64,000 nt of DNA from Halorubrum sp. CSM-61. Lineage in GTDB: Archaea > Halobacteriota > Halobacteria > Halobacteriales > Haloferacaceae. The stretch is taken from positions 62,001 through 126,000 of the forward strand of contig NZ_RJJW01000010.1 in assembly GCF_003781945.1 (NCBI RefSeq). The letters are read 5' to 3'. The position numbers and the translations under genes are program-made. Below the pieces are notes generated by a model. The model worked only from the letters and a program-made list of their open reading frames with translations, ran no database searches and was not told the DNA's origin. Shown one piece after another: positions 37,138 through 44,930 of this stretch (positions are counted from its first letter, which is position 1; every line of letters starts with the position of its first letter).

Positions 37138-39960
37138 ATGGCAACGGGGATCGTCGGGGAGTTCCTCGATCTCAAGGCGGAGACCGACGCGGACGTCCTC
37201 GCGATGCAGTGCGGCGACTTCTACGAGTTCTTCGCGGACGACGCCGAGCTGGTCGCCGACGAGCTGGATCTCACCGTCTCGCAGAAGTCCTCGCACGGCT
37301 CGTCGTACCCGATGGCGGGCGTGCCGCTCTCCGAGCTCACGCCCTACGTGAAGGCGCTCGTCGAGCGCGGCTACCGGGTCGCCGTCGCCGACCAGTACGA
37401 GACGGACGACGGCCACGCCCGCGAGATCGTCCGGGTCGTCACGCCCGGGACCCTGCTGGAGACCGCGGACGACGACGCGCGGTACCTCGCGGCGGTCGTC
37501 CGCGAGGACGACGGAGGCGGGCGATCCGCGGACGCGTCGGCGACCGAAGGCGACGACGCCGGCGGCCCCTACGGGCTCGCGCTCGCCGACGTGACCACCG
37601 GGCGGTTCCTCGTCACCGAGGTCGAGACCGCCGGCGACCTCCGCGCGGAGCTGTACCGGTTCGACCCCGCGGAGGTGCTACCGGGGCCGCGCGTCCGAAA
37701 CGACGATCGACTCCTCGGCGCGGTCCGGGAGGACCTCTCGGGGTCCGTCTCCGTCTTCGACGCGGAGGCGTTCGCGCCGGGGCGCGCGAAACACGCGGTC
37801 CGCGGGCAATTCGGCCGGGAGACCGCCGACAGCGTCGGGATCGACTCCGATCTGGCGCTGCGCGCGGCGGGCGCGGTCCTCGGCTACGTCGAGGAGACCG
37901 GGGCGGGCGTGCTGGCGTCGATCACCCGGCTCACCGCCTACGGCGACGACGACCACGTCGCCGTCGACGCCACGACCCAGCGCAATCTCGAACTGACGGA
38001 GACGATGCGGGGAGACAGCGAGGGGTCGCTGTTCGAGACGGTCGATCACACCGTCACGGCCGCCGGGGGGCGGCTCCTCCGAGAGTGGCTCACGCGCCCG
38101 CGGCGGGACGGCGGGGAGCTGAACCGCCGGCTCGACGCGGTGGAGGCGCTCGCGTCGGCGGCGCTCGCGCGCGACCGCCTGCGCGAGACGCTCGGCGACG
38201 CGTACGACCTCGAGCGCCTCGCCGCGCGGGCGACGAGCGGGAGCGCGGGCGCGCGGGAACTCCTCTCGGTGCGGGACTCGATCGCGTTAGTGCCCGCGAT
38301 CGCCGACGCCGTGTCCGGGACCGCGCTCGCCGACTCCCCGGTCGCCGCGGTGCTGGAGCGGATCGACCGCGAGCGCGCCGCCGCCCTCCACGGGGAGCTC
38401 GCGGACGCGCTCGCGGAGGACCCGCCGAAGACGAAGACGCAGGGCGGGCTGCTCCGGAAGGGGTACGACGACGAGCTCGACGACCTGATCGCGCGCCACG
38501 AGGAGGCGAACGAGTGGCTCGACACGCTCGCGGAGCGGGAAAAGCGGCAGTACGGCCTGAGCCACGTCACCGTCGACCGCAACAAGACCGACGGCTACTA
38601 CATTCAGGTCGGCAAGTCCGCGGCCGACGGGGTTCCCGAGCACTACCGCGAGATCAAGACGCTGAAGAACTCGAAGCGGTTCGTCACCGACGAACTGGAG
38701 GAGCGGGAGCGCGAGGTGCTCCGCTTAGAGGAGGCGCGCGGCGACCTGGAGTACGAGCTGTTCGAGGAGCTCCGCGAGCGGGTCGCCGACGACGCCGAGC
38801 TGTTACAGGACGTGGGCCGGGCGGTCGCCGAGATCGACGCGCTCGCGTCGCTGGCGACCCACGCCGCCGGCAACGACTGGACGCGTCCCCAGCTTTCCGA
38901 CGAGCGCCGGCTCGACGTGGAGGCCGGGCGCCACCCGGTCGTCGAGCGGACGACCGACTTCGTGCCGAACGACCTCCGGCTCGACGGGGAGCGCGGCTTC
39001 CTCATCGTCACCGGCCCGAACATGAGCGGGAAGTCGACGTACATGCGGCAAGCCGCCCTCATTCAGCTGCTCGCGCAGGCGGGCTCGTTCGTCCCCGCGC
39101 GGGCGGCGACGGTCGGGCTCGTCGACGGGATCTACACGCGCGTGGGCGCGCTCGACGAGCTGGCGCAGGGCCGGTCGACGTTCATGGTGGAGATGCAGGA
39201 GCTGTCGAACATCCTCCACTCGGCGACCGCCGACTCCCTCGTCATCCTCGACGAGGTCGGCCGGGGCACCGCCACCTACGACGGCATCTCGATCGCGTGG
39301 GCCGCGACGGAGTACCTGCACAACGAGGTGCGCGCGCGAACCCTCTTCGCCACCCACTACCACGAGCTGACGACGCTGGCCGACCACCTCCCCCGCGTCG
39401 CCAACGTCCACGTCGCCGTCGACGAGCGAGACGGGGAGGTGACGTTCCTCCGGACCGTCCGCGACGGCCCGACGAACCGGTCGTACGGGGTCCACGTCGC
39501 CGACCTCGCGGGCGTGCCGGAGCCGGTGGTCTCCCGCGCCGACACGGTTCTCGACCGGCTCCGAGAGGAGAAGGCGATCGAGGCGAAGGGGGGGTCGCGG
39601 GGCGGGGCCGGCGGAGGCGGCGGGGACGGAGACGCCGCCGACGCCGCCGACGGCAACACGAGGCAGGTCGTCTTCGACCTCTCGTCCGGGTCGTTCGCGG
39701 GGGAGGCGGACGACGGTTCCGGGTCGCGCCGGTCCGCCCCGTCCGACACCGAGAGCGGTCGGAACGGAGCGAGCCCGGAGTCGACGTCGCCGGTCCGCGA
39801 GGAAGTCGCCGATCCGGAGGCGGCCGAGGCAAACGACCTCGACCCCGACACCCGCGCCGTGATCGAGGAGCTGGCCGACGTCGACGTCGCGGAGACCGCG
39901 CCGGTGGAGCTGCTCGCTCGGGTCCAGGAGTGGCAGGAGCGGCTCGGCGAGAACCGTTGA
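37138..39960 (+). CDS. mutS: DNA mismatch repair protein MutS
   Basis: A 940-aa MutS1-type mismatch recognition ATPase. The mismatch-binding Phe-X-Glu is in GDFYEFF (about residues 26-32). The clamp and lever region runs to about residue 560, Walker A is GPNMSGKSTYM at about 625-635, and LVILDEVGRGTATYDG holds the Walker B and signature. After the ATPase, a non-conserved acidic Gly/Ser/Glu linker (about 815-900) precedes a C-terminal helical region. No mutL is adjacent. The GGCGGGAGT upstream of ATG is part of the promoter region; TATA-like GGTTTTAC lies about 30 nt upstream. Confidence 0.95.
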   Translation: MATGIVGEFLDLKAETDADVLAMQCGDFYEFFADDAELVADELDLTVSQKSSHGSSYPMAGVPLSELTPYVKALVERGYRVAVADQYETDDGHAREIVRVVTPGTLLETADDDARYLAAVVREDDGGGRSADASATEGDDAGGPYGLALADVTTGRFLVTEVETAGDLRAELYRFDPAEVLPGPRVRNDDRLLGAVREDLSGSVSVFDAEAFAPGRAKHAVRGQFGRETADSVGIDSDLALRAAGAVLGYVEETGAGVLASITRLTAYGDDDHVAVDATTQRNLELTETMRGDSEGSLFETVDHTVTAAGGRLLREWLTRPRRDGGELNRRLDAVEALASAALARDRLRETLGDAYDLERLAARATSGSAGARELLSVRDSIALVPAIADAVSGTALADSPVAAVLERIDRERAAALHGELADALAEDPPKTKTQGGLLRKGYDDELDDLIARHEEANEWLDTLAEREKRQYGLSHVTVDRNKTDGYYIQVGKSAADGVPEHYREIKTLKNSKRFVTDELEEREREVLRLEEARGDLEYELFEELRERVADDAELLQDVGRAVAEIDALASLATHAAGNDWTRPQLSDERRLDVEAGRHPVVERTTDFVPNDLRLDGERGFLIVTGPNMSGKSTYMRQAALIQLLAQAGSFVPARAATVGLVDGIYTRVGALDELAQGRSTFMVEMQELSNILHSATADSLVILDEVGRGTATYDGISIAWAATEYLHNEVRARTLFATHYHELTTLADHLPRVANVHVAVDERDGEVTFLRTVRDGPTNRSYGVHVADLAGVPEPVVSRADTVLDRLREEKAIEAKGGSRGGAGGGGGDGDAADAADGNTRQVVFDLSSGSFAGEADDGSGSRRSAPSDTESGRNGASPESTSPVREEVADPEAAEANDLDPDTRAVIEELADVDVAETAPVELLARVQEWQERLGENR

Positions 39961-40046
39961 CGATCGGAGCGGCGAGTACCGCTGACGGCCGGCTCGTAGA
40001 TGCGTCTGACGTAAGAACTAATGTCTAACCTCGTCGTGTGGTGTGT

Positions 40047-40397
40047 ATGGGTATTATGAGCAAGATCCTCGGCGGGGGCGGGAACCGCTCCGTCGACGAC
40101 TACGTCGAGCTCGACCTCGACGACTTCGCCGAGGCGCACGCGGACACGGGGATGCAGGTACACATCGCGGAGATCGGCGATCAGGGCGACGTGATCCCGA
40201 TCAAAGACGCCGTCTACGACGGCGACTTCGTCATCGCGGACATCACCCGCCACTCCACGTCGGACCGGACGATCGAGCACATCATCGACGAGCTGCGGCA
40301 GGTCGCCCAGGAGGTCGACGGCGACATCGTCCAGAAGGGCGACGATCAGATCGTCGTCACGCCCACGGGCGTGAGCATCTCTCGCAAGAAGCTGTAG
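40047..40397 (+). CDS. sepF: Cell division protein SepF
   Basis: A 116-aa protein that anchors FtsZ to the membrane in archaea. The N-terminus MGIMSKILGGGG is an amphipathic membrane-targeting segment, followed by an acidic linker and the SepF alpha/beta domain (about 35-112, including GDFVIADITRHSTSDRTIEH). The ATG at 40047 is chosen because it restores this membrane-targeting start; a GTG at 40038 is less likely. No ftsZ in the window. Confidence 0.9.
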   Translation: MGIMSKILGGGGNRSVDDYVELDLDDFAEAHADTGMQVHIAEIGDQGDVIPIKDAVYDGDFVIADITRHSTSDRTIEHIIDELRQVAQEVDGDIVQKGDDQIVVTPTGVSISRKKL

Positions 40398-40475
40398 GGC
40401 GCGGGAGAGCGCCGATCTGTCGGATCGCGGCCGAACCGTGTATTATATGCCCGTCTCGCGCCCACGTACGACCGA

Positions 40476-41339
40476 ATGGACGAGCCGGTCCTGCTGACGG
40501 GCGCCGGCGGACGGGTGGGGCAGGCCATCCTCCGCGGCATCGGCGACGACTACGAGTGGCGACTCCTCGACAGGGAGCCGCTCCCGGCGGCGAAGGTGCC
40601 GAACAGGGTCACCGACGCCGATCAGTACGTCGCCGACATCACCAACGCGGACGCCGTCCGAGAGGCGATGGACGGCGCCGGCGCGGTGATCCACCTCGCC
40701 GGTGATCCGCGGAAGACGGCGCCGTGGGAGTCCGTGCTCCGGAACAACATCGACGGGACGCAGGTCGTGATGCGGGCCGCAGTCGACGCCGGGGTCGAGA
40801 AGTTCGCGTTCGCCTCCTCGAACCACGCCGTCGGCGGGTACGAGACGGAGGAGCGCACGCCGGACCTGTACCGCCCGGAAGACGGCTACCGCCTCGACGG
40901 CACCGAACTCCCCCGCCCCGGGAACCTCTACGGCGTCTCGAAGGCGGCCGGGGAGTCCCTCGGGCGCTTCTACCACGACGAGGTCGGGATGAGCGTCGTC
41001 TGCGTCCGCATCGGGAACCTCACGAAGGACCACCCGCCGCGGGAGTACGAGCGCGGACAGGCGATGTGGCTCTCGCACCGCGACTGCGCGCACCTGTTCG
41101 ACCGGTGTCTGCAGGCCGACTACGGCTACGAGATCGTCTACGGCATCTCGAACAACGACCGACGCTACTACTCGATCGAGCGCGCCCGCGACGTCCTCGG
41201 CTACGACCCCGCCGACAACTCGGGCGACTACACGTTCGAAGGGGAGCCGAAAGAGGAGGCCGGCGACGCTGCCGAAGGGACCGAACCCGACGACCCCAAC
41301 TTCCCGACGGACCCCGACACGCCGACCGACGGCGCGTGA
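40476..41339 (+). CDS. azf: NAD-dependent glucose-6-phosphate dehydrogenase-like SDR
   Basis: A 287-aa extended SDR related to uronate dehydrogenase. In Haloferax volcanii the close relative Azf oxidises glucose 6-phosphate with NAD in the oxidative pentose phosphate pathway. Seen here: glycine motif LLTGAGGRVG (residues 6-15), ASSNHAVGGYE, and the catalytic Tyr-Lys in LYGVSKAAGES (about 151-155). The acidic C-terminal tail (about 35 residues) is extra. The azf assignment rests on recognised similarity, so uronate or other sugar-acid activity remains possible. Confidence 0.8.
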   Translation: MDEPVLLTGAGGRVGQAILRGIGDDYEWRLLDREPLPAAKVPNRVTDADQYVADITNADAVREAMDGAGAVIHLAGDPRKTAPWESVLRNNIDGTQVVMRAAVDAGVEKFAFASSNHAVGGYETEERTPDLYRPEDGYRLDGTELPRPGNLYGVSKAAGESLGRFYHDEVGMSVVCVRIGNLTKDHPPREYERGQAMWLSHRDCAHLFDRCLQADYGYEIVYGISNNDRRYYSIERARDVLGYDPADNSGDYTFEGEPKEEAGDAAEGTEPDDPNFPTDPDTPTDGA

Positions 41340-41366
41340 AACGGCCGGTTGTTGACGGGGGCTCCC

Positions 41367-41813
41367 TGATCGATAGCGGGAGTAAGTGTATCAGAACGAG
41401 TGAGTAGTCATTTATAAGCGATCGAGTGGTGTTGCTGTCGGTTGTTTATAAGTCACCGACGGCGCTGCAGTGAACACCTCCAAAGCCCCAGCCGCTGCGG
41501 GCGCCGCACGCTCGCTGCGCGCCTCACTCGGTCGCGTTGCTCCCTCGTTGCGGTGCTTACGTCGCCTGCGCCGCCCGCAGCGGCTGCCCCTTTGAGTCCC
41601 ACCCGACCGCACAGCCTCACGCCTCCCCAGCCTCGTCGCTGGCGGCTGTCGCCGCCAGCGACTCCCTCGCACCGGCGGTTCGCGGCCCTGCGGGCCGCTC
41701 ACCGGGGCGCGCCACCGCGTTGTTCTTTATAAGCGATCGTCTCCGTCGCTCGCGGCCGTTTGAATACTCACTCGCCACCACCGATCTGCGATACTCACTC
41801 CCGCTATCGATCA
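41367..41813 (+). repeat. Dispersed multi-hairpin element, copy F, 447 bp with perfect terminal inverted repeats
   Basis: The same 17-bp ends as copy E (41367-41383 and 41797-41813, exact). Two TATA-like boxes TTTATAAGC and TTTATAAGT, the CAAAGCCCCAGCCG box, stem 1 of 19 bp with one mismatch (AGCCGCTGCGGGCGCCGCA), stem 2 identical to copies B and E, stem 3 GCGGCCC, loop TGC, GGGCCGC. The outer flanks of stem 3 pair as CGGT with ACCG, where copy C uses CTCC with GGAG. Sits between azf and the DUF309 gene without interrupting either. Confidence 0.88.
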
Positions 41814-41824
41814 CCGCTTTCTAG

Positions 41825-42505
41825 TTAGAATAGATCGTCGACGTCGCGTCGCTTTCGCTCCGCCAGTTCCACGTGGTCAGCGAGCCGCGCGGCCACCTGC
41901 GGACGGGCGTCGGGCGTGCGGAGGAACGCGAACACCAGCTCGGCGAACGTCGTCCGGCCGGTACCGCGCTCCTCGCGCGCGAGCGCCGCCGCGCTCTCGA
42001 AGGTCCCCTCGTCGCCCGGGGCGATCGCGCCGGCCAGCGCCGGCGCCGCGAGCAGCGCGGCCGGCAGGTCGAGGTCGCCGAACCGCGGCGCCGAACCGTC
42101 GATCCGGAGCGTCGGCGGAGCCGCGCGCTCGATCGCCTCCGGATCGGCCGCGAGCCGGCGACACCAGTCGCGGAGCGGTTCGAGGTGGACCCCCCGCGGC
42201 GCCGAGCCGAGATCGTCGAAGTACGCCTGTGCGTTCCCGGCGCAGCCGACCGCTCCGGTCCAGTTTCGGGCGGCGGCGTGGTGGATCGCGGCCGCGGTCG
42301 CGATCAGCCCGTGGAGCAGGCGCTCGTCGGTCCCCTCGTCGAGCGGGAGCCACGCCGACTCCCACGGGTCGTGCGCCGCGAGGACGTGCCCCTCGTTGAA
42401 CAGGGCGGCGCCGGCGCGGAGCGCGTCGGGGACGGAGGGGCCGGCGTCGCCGTCGGCGGCTTCTTCGTCGGCGGGGGCGCCGGCGTCCGAATCGCGATCG
42501 ATCAT
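41825..42505 (-). CDS. DUF309 domain protein (second copy)
   Basis: A 226-aa protein of the same helical family as the gene at 32490, but diverged. Its signature reads LFNEGHVLAAHDPWESAWL (about residues 34-52), keeping the His-Asp-X-X-Glu-X-X-Trp pattern, followed by LLHGLIATAAAIHHAAARNW. The extra C-terminal 90 residues are not recognised. The ATG at 42505 has a GTTTATCC box about 27 nt upstream, implying a leaderless transcript. Function unknown. Confidence 0.82.
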   Translation of the reverse strand: MIDRDSDAGAPADEEAADGDAGPSVPDALRAGAALFNEGHVLAAHDPWESAWLPLDEGTDERLLHGLIATAAAIHHAAARNWTGAVGCAGNAQAYFDDLGSAPRGVHLEPLRDWCRRLAADPEAIERAAPPTLRIDGSAPRFGDLDLPAALLAAPALAGAIAPGDEGTFESAAALAREERGTGRTTFAELVFAFLRTPDARPQVAARLADHVELAERKRRDVDDLF

Positions 42506-42646
42506 GCCCGTCCGTCGGGGACTCTGAGGGATAAACGATGAGGATGCCACCGGAATCGGAAGGCCGGGCGAGAGGGGAGGGCGAGCGTCAGCGAGGGGAA
42601 GAGTGGAGGAGGGCGAGCGTCAGCGGGTGTCAGCGGCTCGGCGCGA

Positions 42647-42934
42647 TCAGCCGTCGGCGGCGCCGACCGCGTCGCCCGGCGTCGGTCGTGCCCGGTCGAT
42701 CACGCGATCGAGCGCGTCCGGGTACCGGCGCTGGAGCGCCGCGCCGGCGACGGCGCCGGCGACGGCGGCCGCGGCGAACGCGACCGCGGTCGGGAACGCG
42801 GCGGCCGCGAGCGTCAGGACCGGCAGCGCGGCGATCGCCGCCGTCGCGCGCCACGAGGGCGCGCGGTCGGCGGGCGCCGGACCGGCGTAGGGGTCGGGGT
42901 GTCTCGTGCGTCTGGAGGGGGAATCTCGTGGCAT
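42647..42934 (-). CDS. Small membrane protein
   Basis: A 95-aa protein with a polar, proline-rich N-terminus (about 1-28), two closely spaced Ala-rich membrane helices (about 29-68) and a charged tail. No family recognised. It follows the 88-aa hypothetical gene on the same strand by 93 nt and may share its transcript. Confidence 0.55.
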   Translation of the reverse strand: MPRDSPSRRTRHPDPYAGPAPADRAPSWRATAAIAALPVLTLAAAAFPTAVAFAAAAVAGAVAGAALQRRYPDALDRVIDRARPTPGDAVGAADG

Positions 42935-43027
42935 CGTGGTGTCGTGGGTGGTGGCGCGAGGCCTCGCGCCGCGGTCGGAGTCGGTGCGTCGGTCGGGGAC
43001 CGCGCGGACCGGATCGCTCGGCGTCCG

Positions 43028-43294
43028 CTACCGGGGACGCGCCTCGTGGACCCCGACGATCTCGGTGAGGTCGGCGACCTCGGCGTCCGGCGCGAGCCGG
43101 AGCGAGGCGTCGGCCTCGACCGTGAGGTCGTTGAGGCGCGGCCGGAGGGCGACCACGTCGAGGGTCTCGACGCGGACGCCGTCTCGGCCGGCGAGCCTGT
43201 CGCGGACCCCGGCGTGGAGGTCGCCCGCGGCGTCGCGGGGGACCGCCAGCCGGAGCGCGACGTCGGTCGCGCGGTGGCAGGGTTGGACTGCCAT
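43028..43294 (-). CDS. Hypothetical 88-aa protein preceded by a tRNA-like leader
   Basis: A small soluble protein, MAVQPCHRATDVALRLAVPR at its start, with alternating beta and helix segments that could form a ferredoxin-like fold (LNDLTVEADASLRLAPDAEV). No family recognised. The ATG lies two bases after the end of the tRNA-like sequence 43297-43355, an unusual arrangement for a start site. Longer in-frame starts would have to run through the tRNA-like sequence. Confidence 0.6.
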   Translation of the reverse strand: MAVQPCHRATDVALRLAVPRDAAGDLHAGVRDRLAGRDGVRVETLDVVALRPRLNDLTVEADASLRLAPDAEVADLTEIVGVHEARPR

Positions 43295-43296
43295 AC

Positions 43297-43355
43297 GGAC
43301 CCGGGAGGGAGTCGATTCCTCATCCCGAGGCTCTGCCGCTTGAGCTACCGGGTCC
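43297..43355 (-). pseudogene. tRNA-like sequence lacking a normal anticodon arm
   Basis: A 59-nt sequence whose ends form an 8-bp acceptor-like stem (GGACCCGG with CCGGGTCC), followed by TA and a perfect D-arm (GCTC, loop AAGCGGCA, GAGC) as in real tRNAs. A T-arm-like GAGG with loop containing TCGA and CCTC follows, but only about 8 nt remain where a 17-nt anticodon arm should be; CCTC-GGGAT-GAGG could form an alternative small hairpin. It looks like a deletion remnant of a tRNA gene, or a tRNA-like leader element of the gene at 43294. Confidence 0.5.
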
Positions 43356-43431
43356 AAGTGTCGGAAAGTGGGACAGGGAGAGAAGGCGGCGCTCGCTCCG
43401 ACGGGCGAAGCCGACCGCCCCCGCGTCGGGG

Positions 43432-43533
43432 TTACGCGGCGACGGCGTCGAAGCGAGCGACGACCGTTCCGCGACCCCGCTTCCCGACGCTCCGAAGGGG
43501 GGCGAGCGTCGGGATGGTGTCGCGAACGGTCAT
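43432..43533 (-). CDS. Possible 33-aa small protein
   Basis: ATG at 43533 opens a 33-codon frame (MTVRDTIPTLAPLRSVGKRG onward, ending ARFDAVAA). It is basic, which is unusual for this genome. No TATA box or family is evident. Between it and the tRNA-like sequence, and from 43534 to 43716, I see no other gene. Confidence 0.25.
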   Translation of the reverse strand: MTVRDTIPTLAPLRSVGKRGRGTVVARFDAVAA

Positions 43534-43716
43534 GGTTGCGGTACCCGGCGGGGAAGTTTCCTCGGGCGTATTCTCATCGACAGGAGGAACCGAGTTAATA
43601 GTTGCTCGTGTGTGGGAATCAATAGCGTGATTGAGACGTGAGAGAATATTCTTGACGGTTATGAACAGACGATTCACGCACGGCTCGCGATGCTCGCCGT
43701 TTGGTGTGTCCGAAAA

Positions 43717-43950
43717 CGTCCTGACGGAGTCCGACGCGAGTGAAACGAGCGTCGGGCACGTCAGGACCGAACGCCGCGGCTGTCGAACGAAGTGAGGCAG
43801 CCGCAAAGTGAGCGTCCTGACGGAGATTTGAACTCGGAAAGACGGTCGGCCTCGCTTCGCTCGGCCGCTGCGACTTTCCTGCTCAAATCTCCGCGGAGTT
43901 TTCGGACGCACGCACGGCTCGCGCTGCTCGCCGGTTGATGCGTCCGAAAA
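43717..43950 (-). repeat. tRNA-Arg-derived hairpin modules downstream of the tRNA
   Basis: Two modules in tRNA orientation. Next to the tRNA 3' end is hairpin X with 12-bp perfect arms (43899-43910 and 43939-43950). Then hairpin Y, whose arms CGGAGATTTGA (43821-43831) and TCAAATCTCCG (43883-43893) copy the T-arm of tRNA-Arg. The module ends in an exact copy of the tRNA 3' end (from 43813). A second, shorter module again ends in the last 13 nt of the tRNA (from 43717), and pairs with an inverted copy near 43760-43769. The 45-bp flank after the tRNA end recurs beyond 43717 in diverged form. Confidence 0.7.
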
Positions 43951-44024
43951 CGTCCTGACGGAGATTTGAACTCCGGTCCCTGGCTCCGCAAGCCAAGAGG
44001 ATAGTCCACTACCCTACCAGGACT
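43951..44024 (-). tRNA. tRNA-Arg (GCG)
   Basis: A 74-nt tRNA including discriminator G. Acceptor GTCCTGG pairs with TCAGGAC (one G-U), D-arm GGGTAGTGGACTATCC, anticodon loop TTGCGGA on stem TTGGC/GCCAG with anticodon GCG, T-stem CGGAG/CTCCG around TTCAAAT. CCA is not encoded. A TATA-like CTTAAGTATT lies about 25 nt upstream. Followed directly by hairpin modules built from its own 3' end. Confidence 0.93.
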
Positions 44025-44156
44025 CAAATGAACGTACCGCGCTAATACTTAAGACGGTTACGGTCCGCGAGACGCGTGGCGAACGGTCGCACACGCCCCG
44101 ATCGCGCCGCGACGGCGGACGTACGCGTTTATGCTCGCTGCGCCCCTCCGACTGGT

Positions 44157-44717
44157 ATGAACAGGCGTTCCCTCCTCGCGGCGGCCGCGGCGGTGTCCGT
44201 AGCGGGCTGCGTCGGTGCCGGCGGATCGCCGGGCGTGGCGGACGCCGGAGCCGACGGCGACACAGATGACACTGAGGAGTCCGAAGATGCCGACGGCGAC
44301 ACCGGCCAAGGAGCGAACGAGGGAGTTCCGGAAACTGCCGTCGACCTCGACCTCCGGTCGACCGACCTCGTCGAGGTCGACGGCGAGCCCGCGGCGAGTG
44401 ACGCGTCGACCGACGGGGAGGCCGTGATCGACTTCGCGCCGGACGAGGTCGCGGTGGCGGGGACGGTCGTCGGGGAGACGGGATGTCACGGGGCCGAGAT
44501 CGCGGACGCGACCGTCGACGACGGGGGCACGTTCCGCGTGGTCGTCGCCGCGGTCGACCGCTCCGCGCCGGACCGGCTGTGCACCCAGTCGCTGACCGCG
44601 GTCGACTACGAGTTGGCGGCGCGGTTCGACGGCGGCGTCCCCGAGACCGTGGCGGTGGTCCACGACGACGCGCGCGGGCGGGAGACGGTGGTGACCGATC
44701 GACCGGACGGCGCGTAG
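44157..44717 (+). CDS. Secreted lipoprotein, unknown function
   Basis: A 186-aa protein with a twin-arginine-like start (MNRRSLLAAAAAVSVAGCVG) and a lipobox whose Cys at residue 18 would carry the lipid anchor. An acidic Asp/Gly linker to about residue 55 precedes a beta-rich domain with two cysteines (TGCHGAEI and RLCTQS) that may form a disulphide. No known family. A GTTTATGC box about 28 nt upstream supports this ATG and a leaderless transcript. Confidence 0.78.
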   Translation: MNRRSLLAAAAAVSVAGCVGAGGSPGVADAGADGDTDDTEESEDADGDTGQGANEGVPETAVDLDLRSTDLVEVDGEPAASDASTDGEAVIDFAPDEVAVAGTVVGETGCHGAEIADATVDDGGTFRVVVAAVDRSAPDRLCTQSLTAVDYELAARFDGGVPETVAVVHDDARGRETVVTDRPDGA

Positions 44718-44930
44718 CGAGGCGAGAGATGGCGGGGCAGGGCGAGACGAGGCGGGACGGGTCCGGATTGCACACCTTTTGTACCGACGGGACCGATGGA
44801 CGGGTATGACGAAGCCCCAACCCGCGACGGCGTCGCTGCGACGCCCGCGGACCGAGCGCCCCGATTCGACCGCGAGACCCCCGCAAGGACAACGCTTATC
44901 CGCGGACTCGACAACCGAGGTGGTACGCGT

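Noticed and set aside
43951-44024. Integrated virus or genomic island at tRNA-Arg
   Set aside because: tRNA 3' end copies are present, but only about 235 bp lie between the outermost copy and the tRNA, with no integrase or viral genes. Short hairpin modules explain the sequence better.
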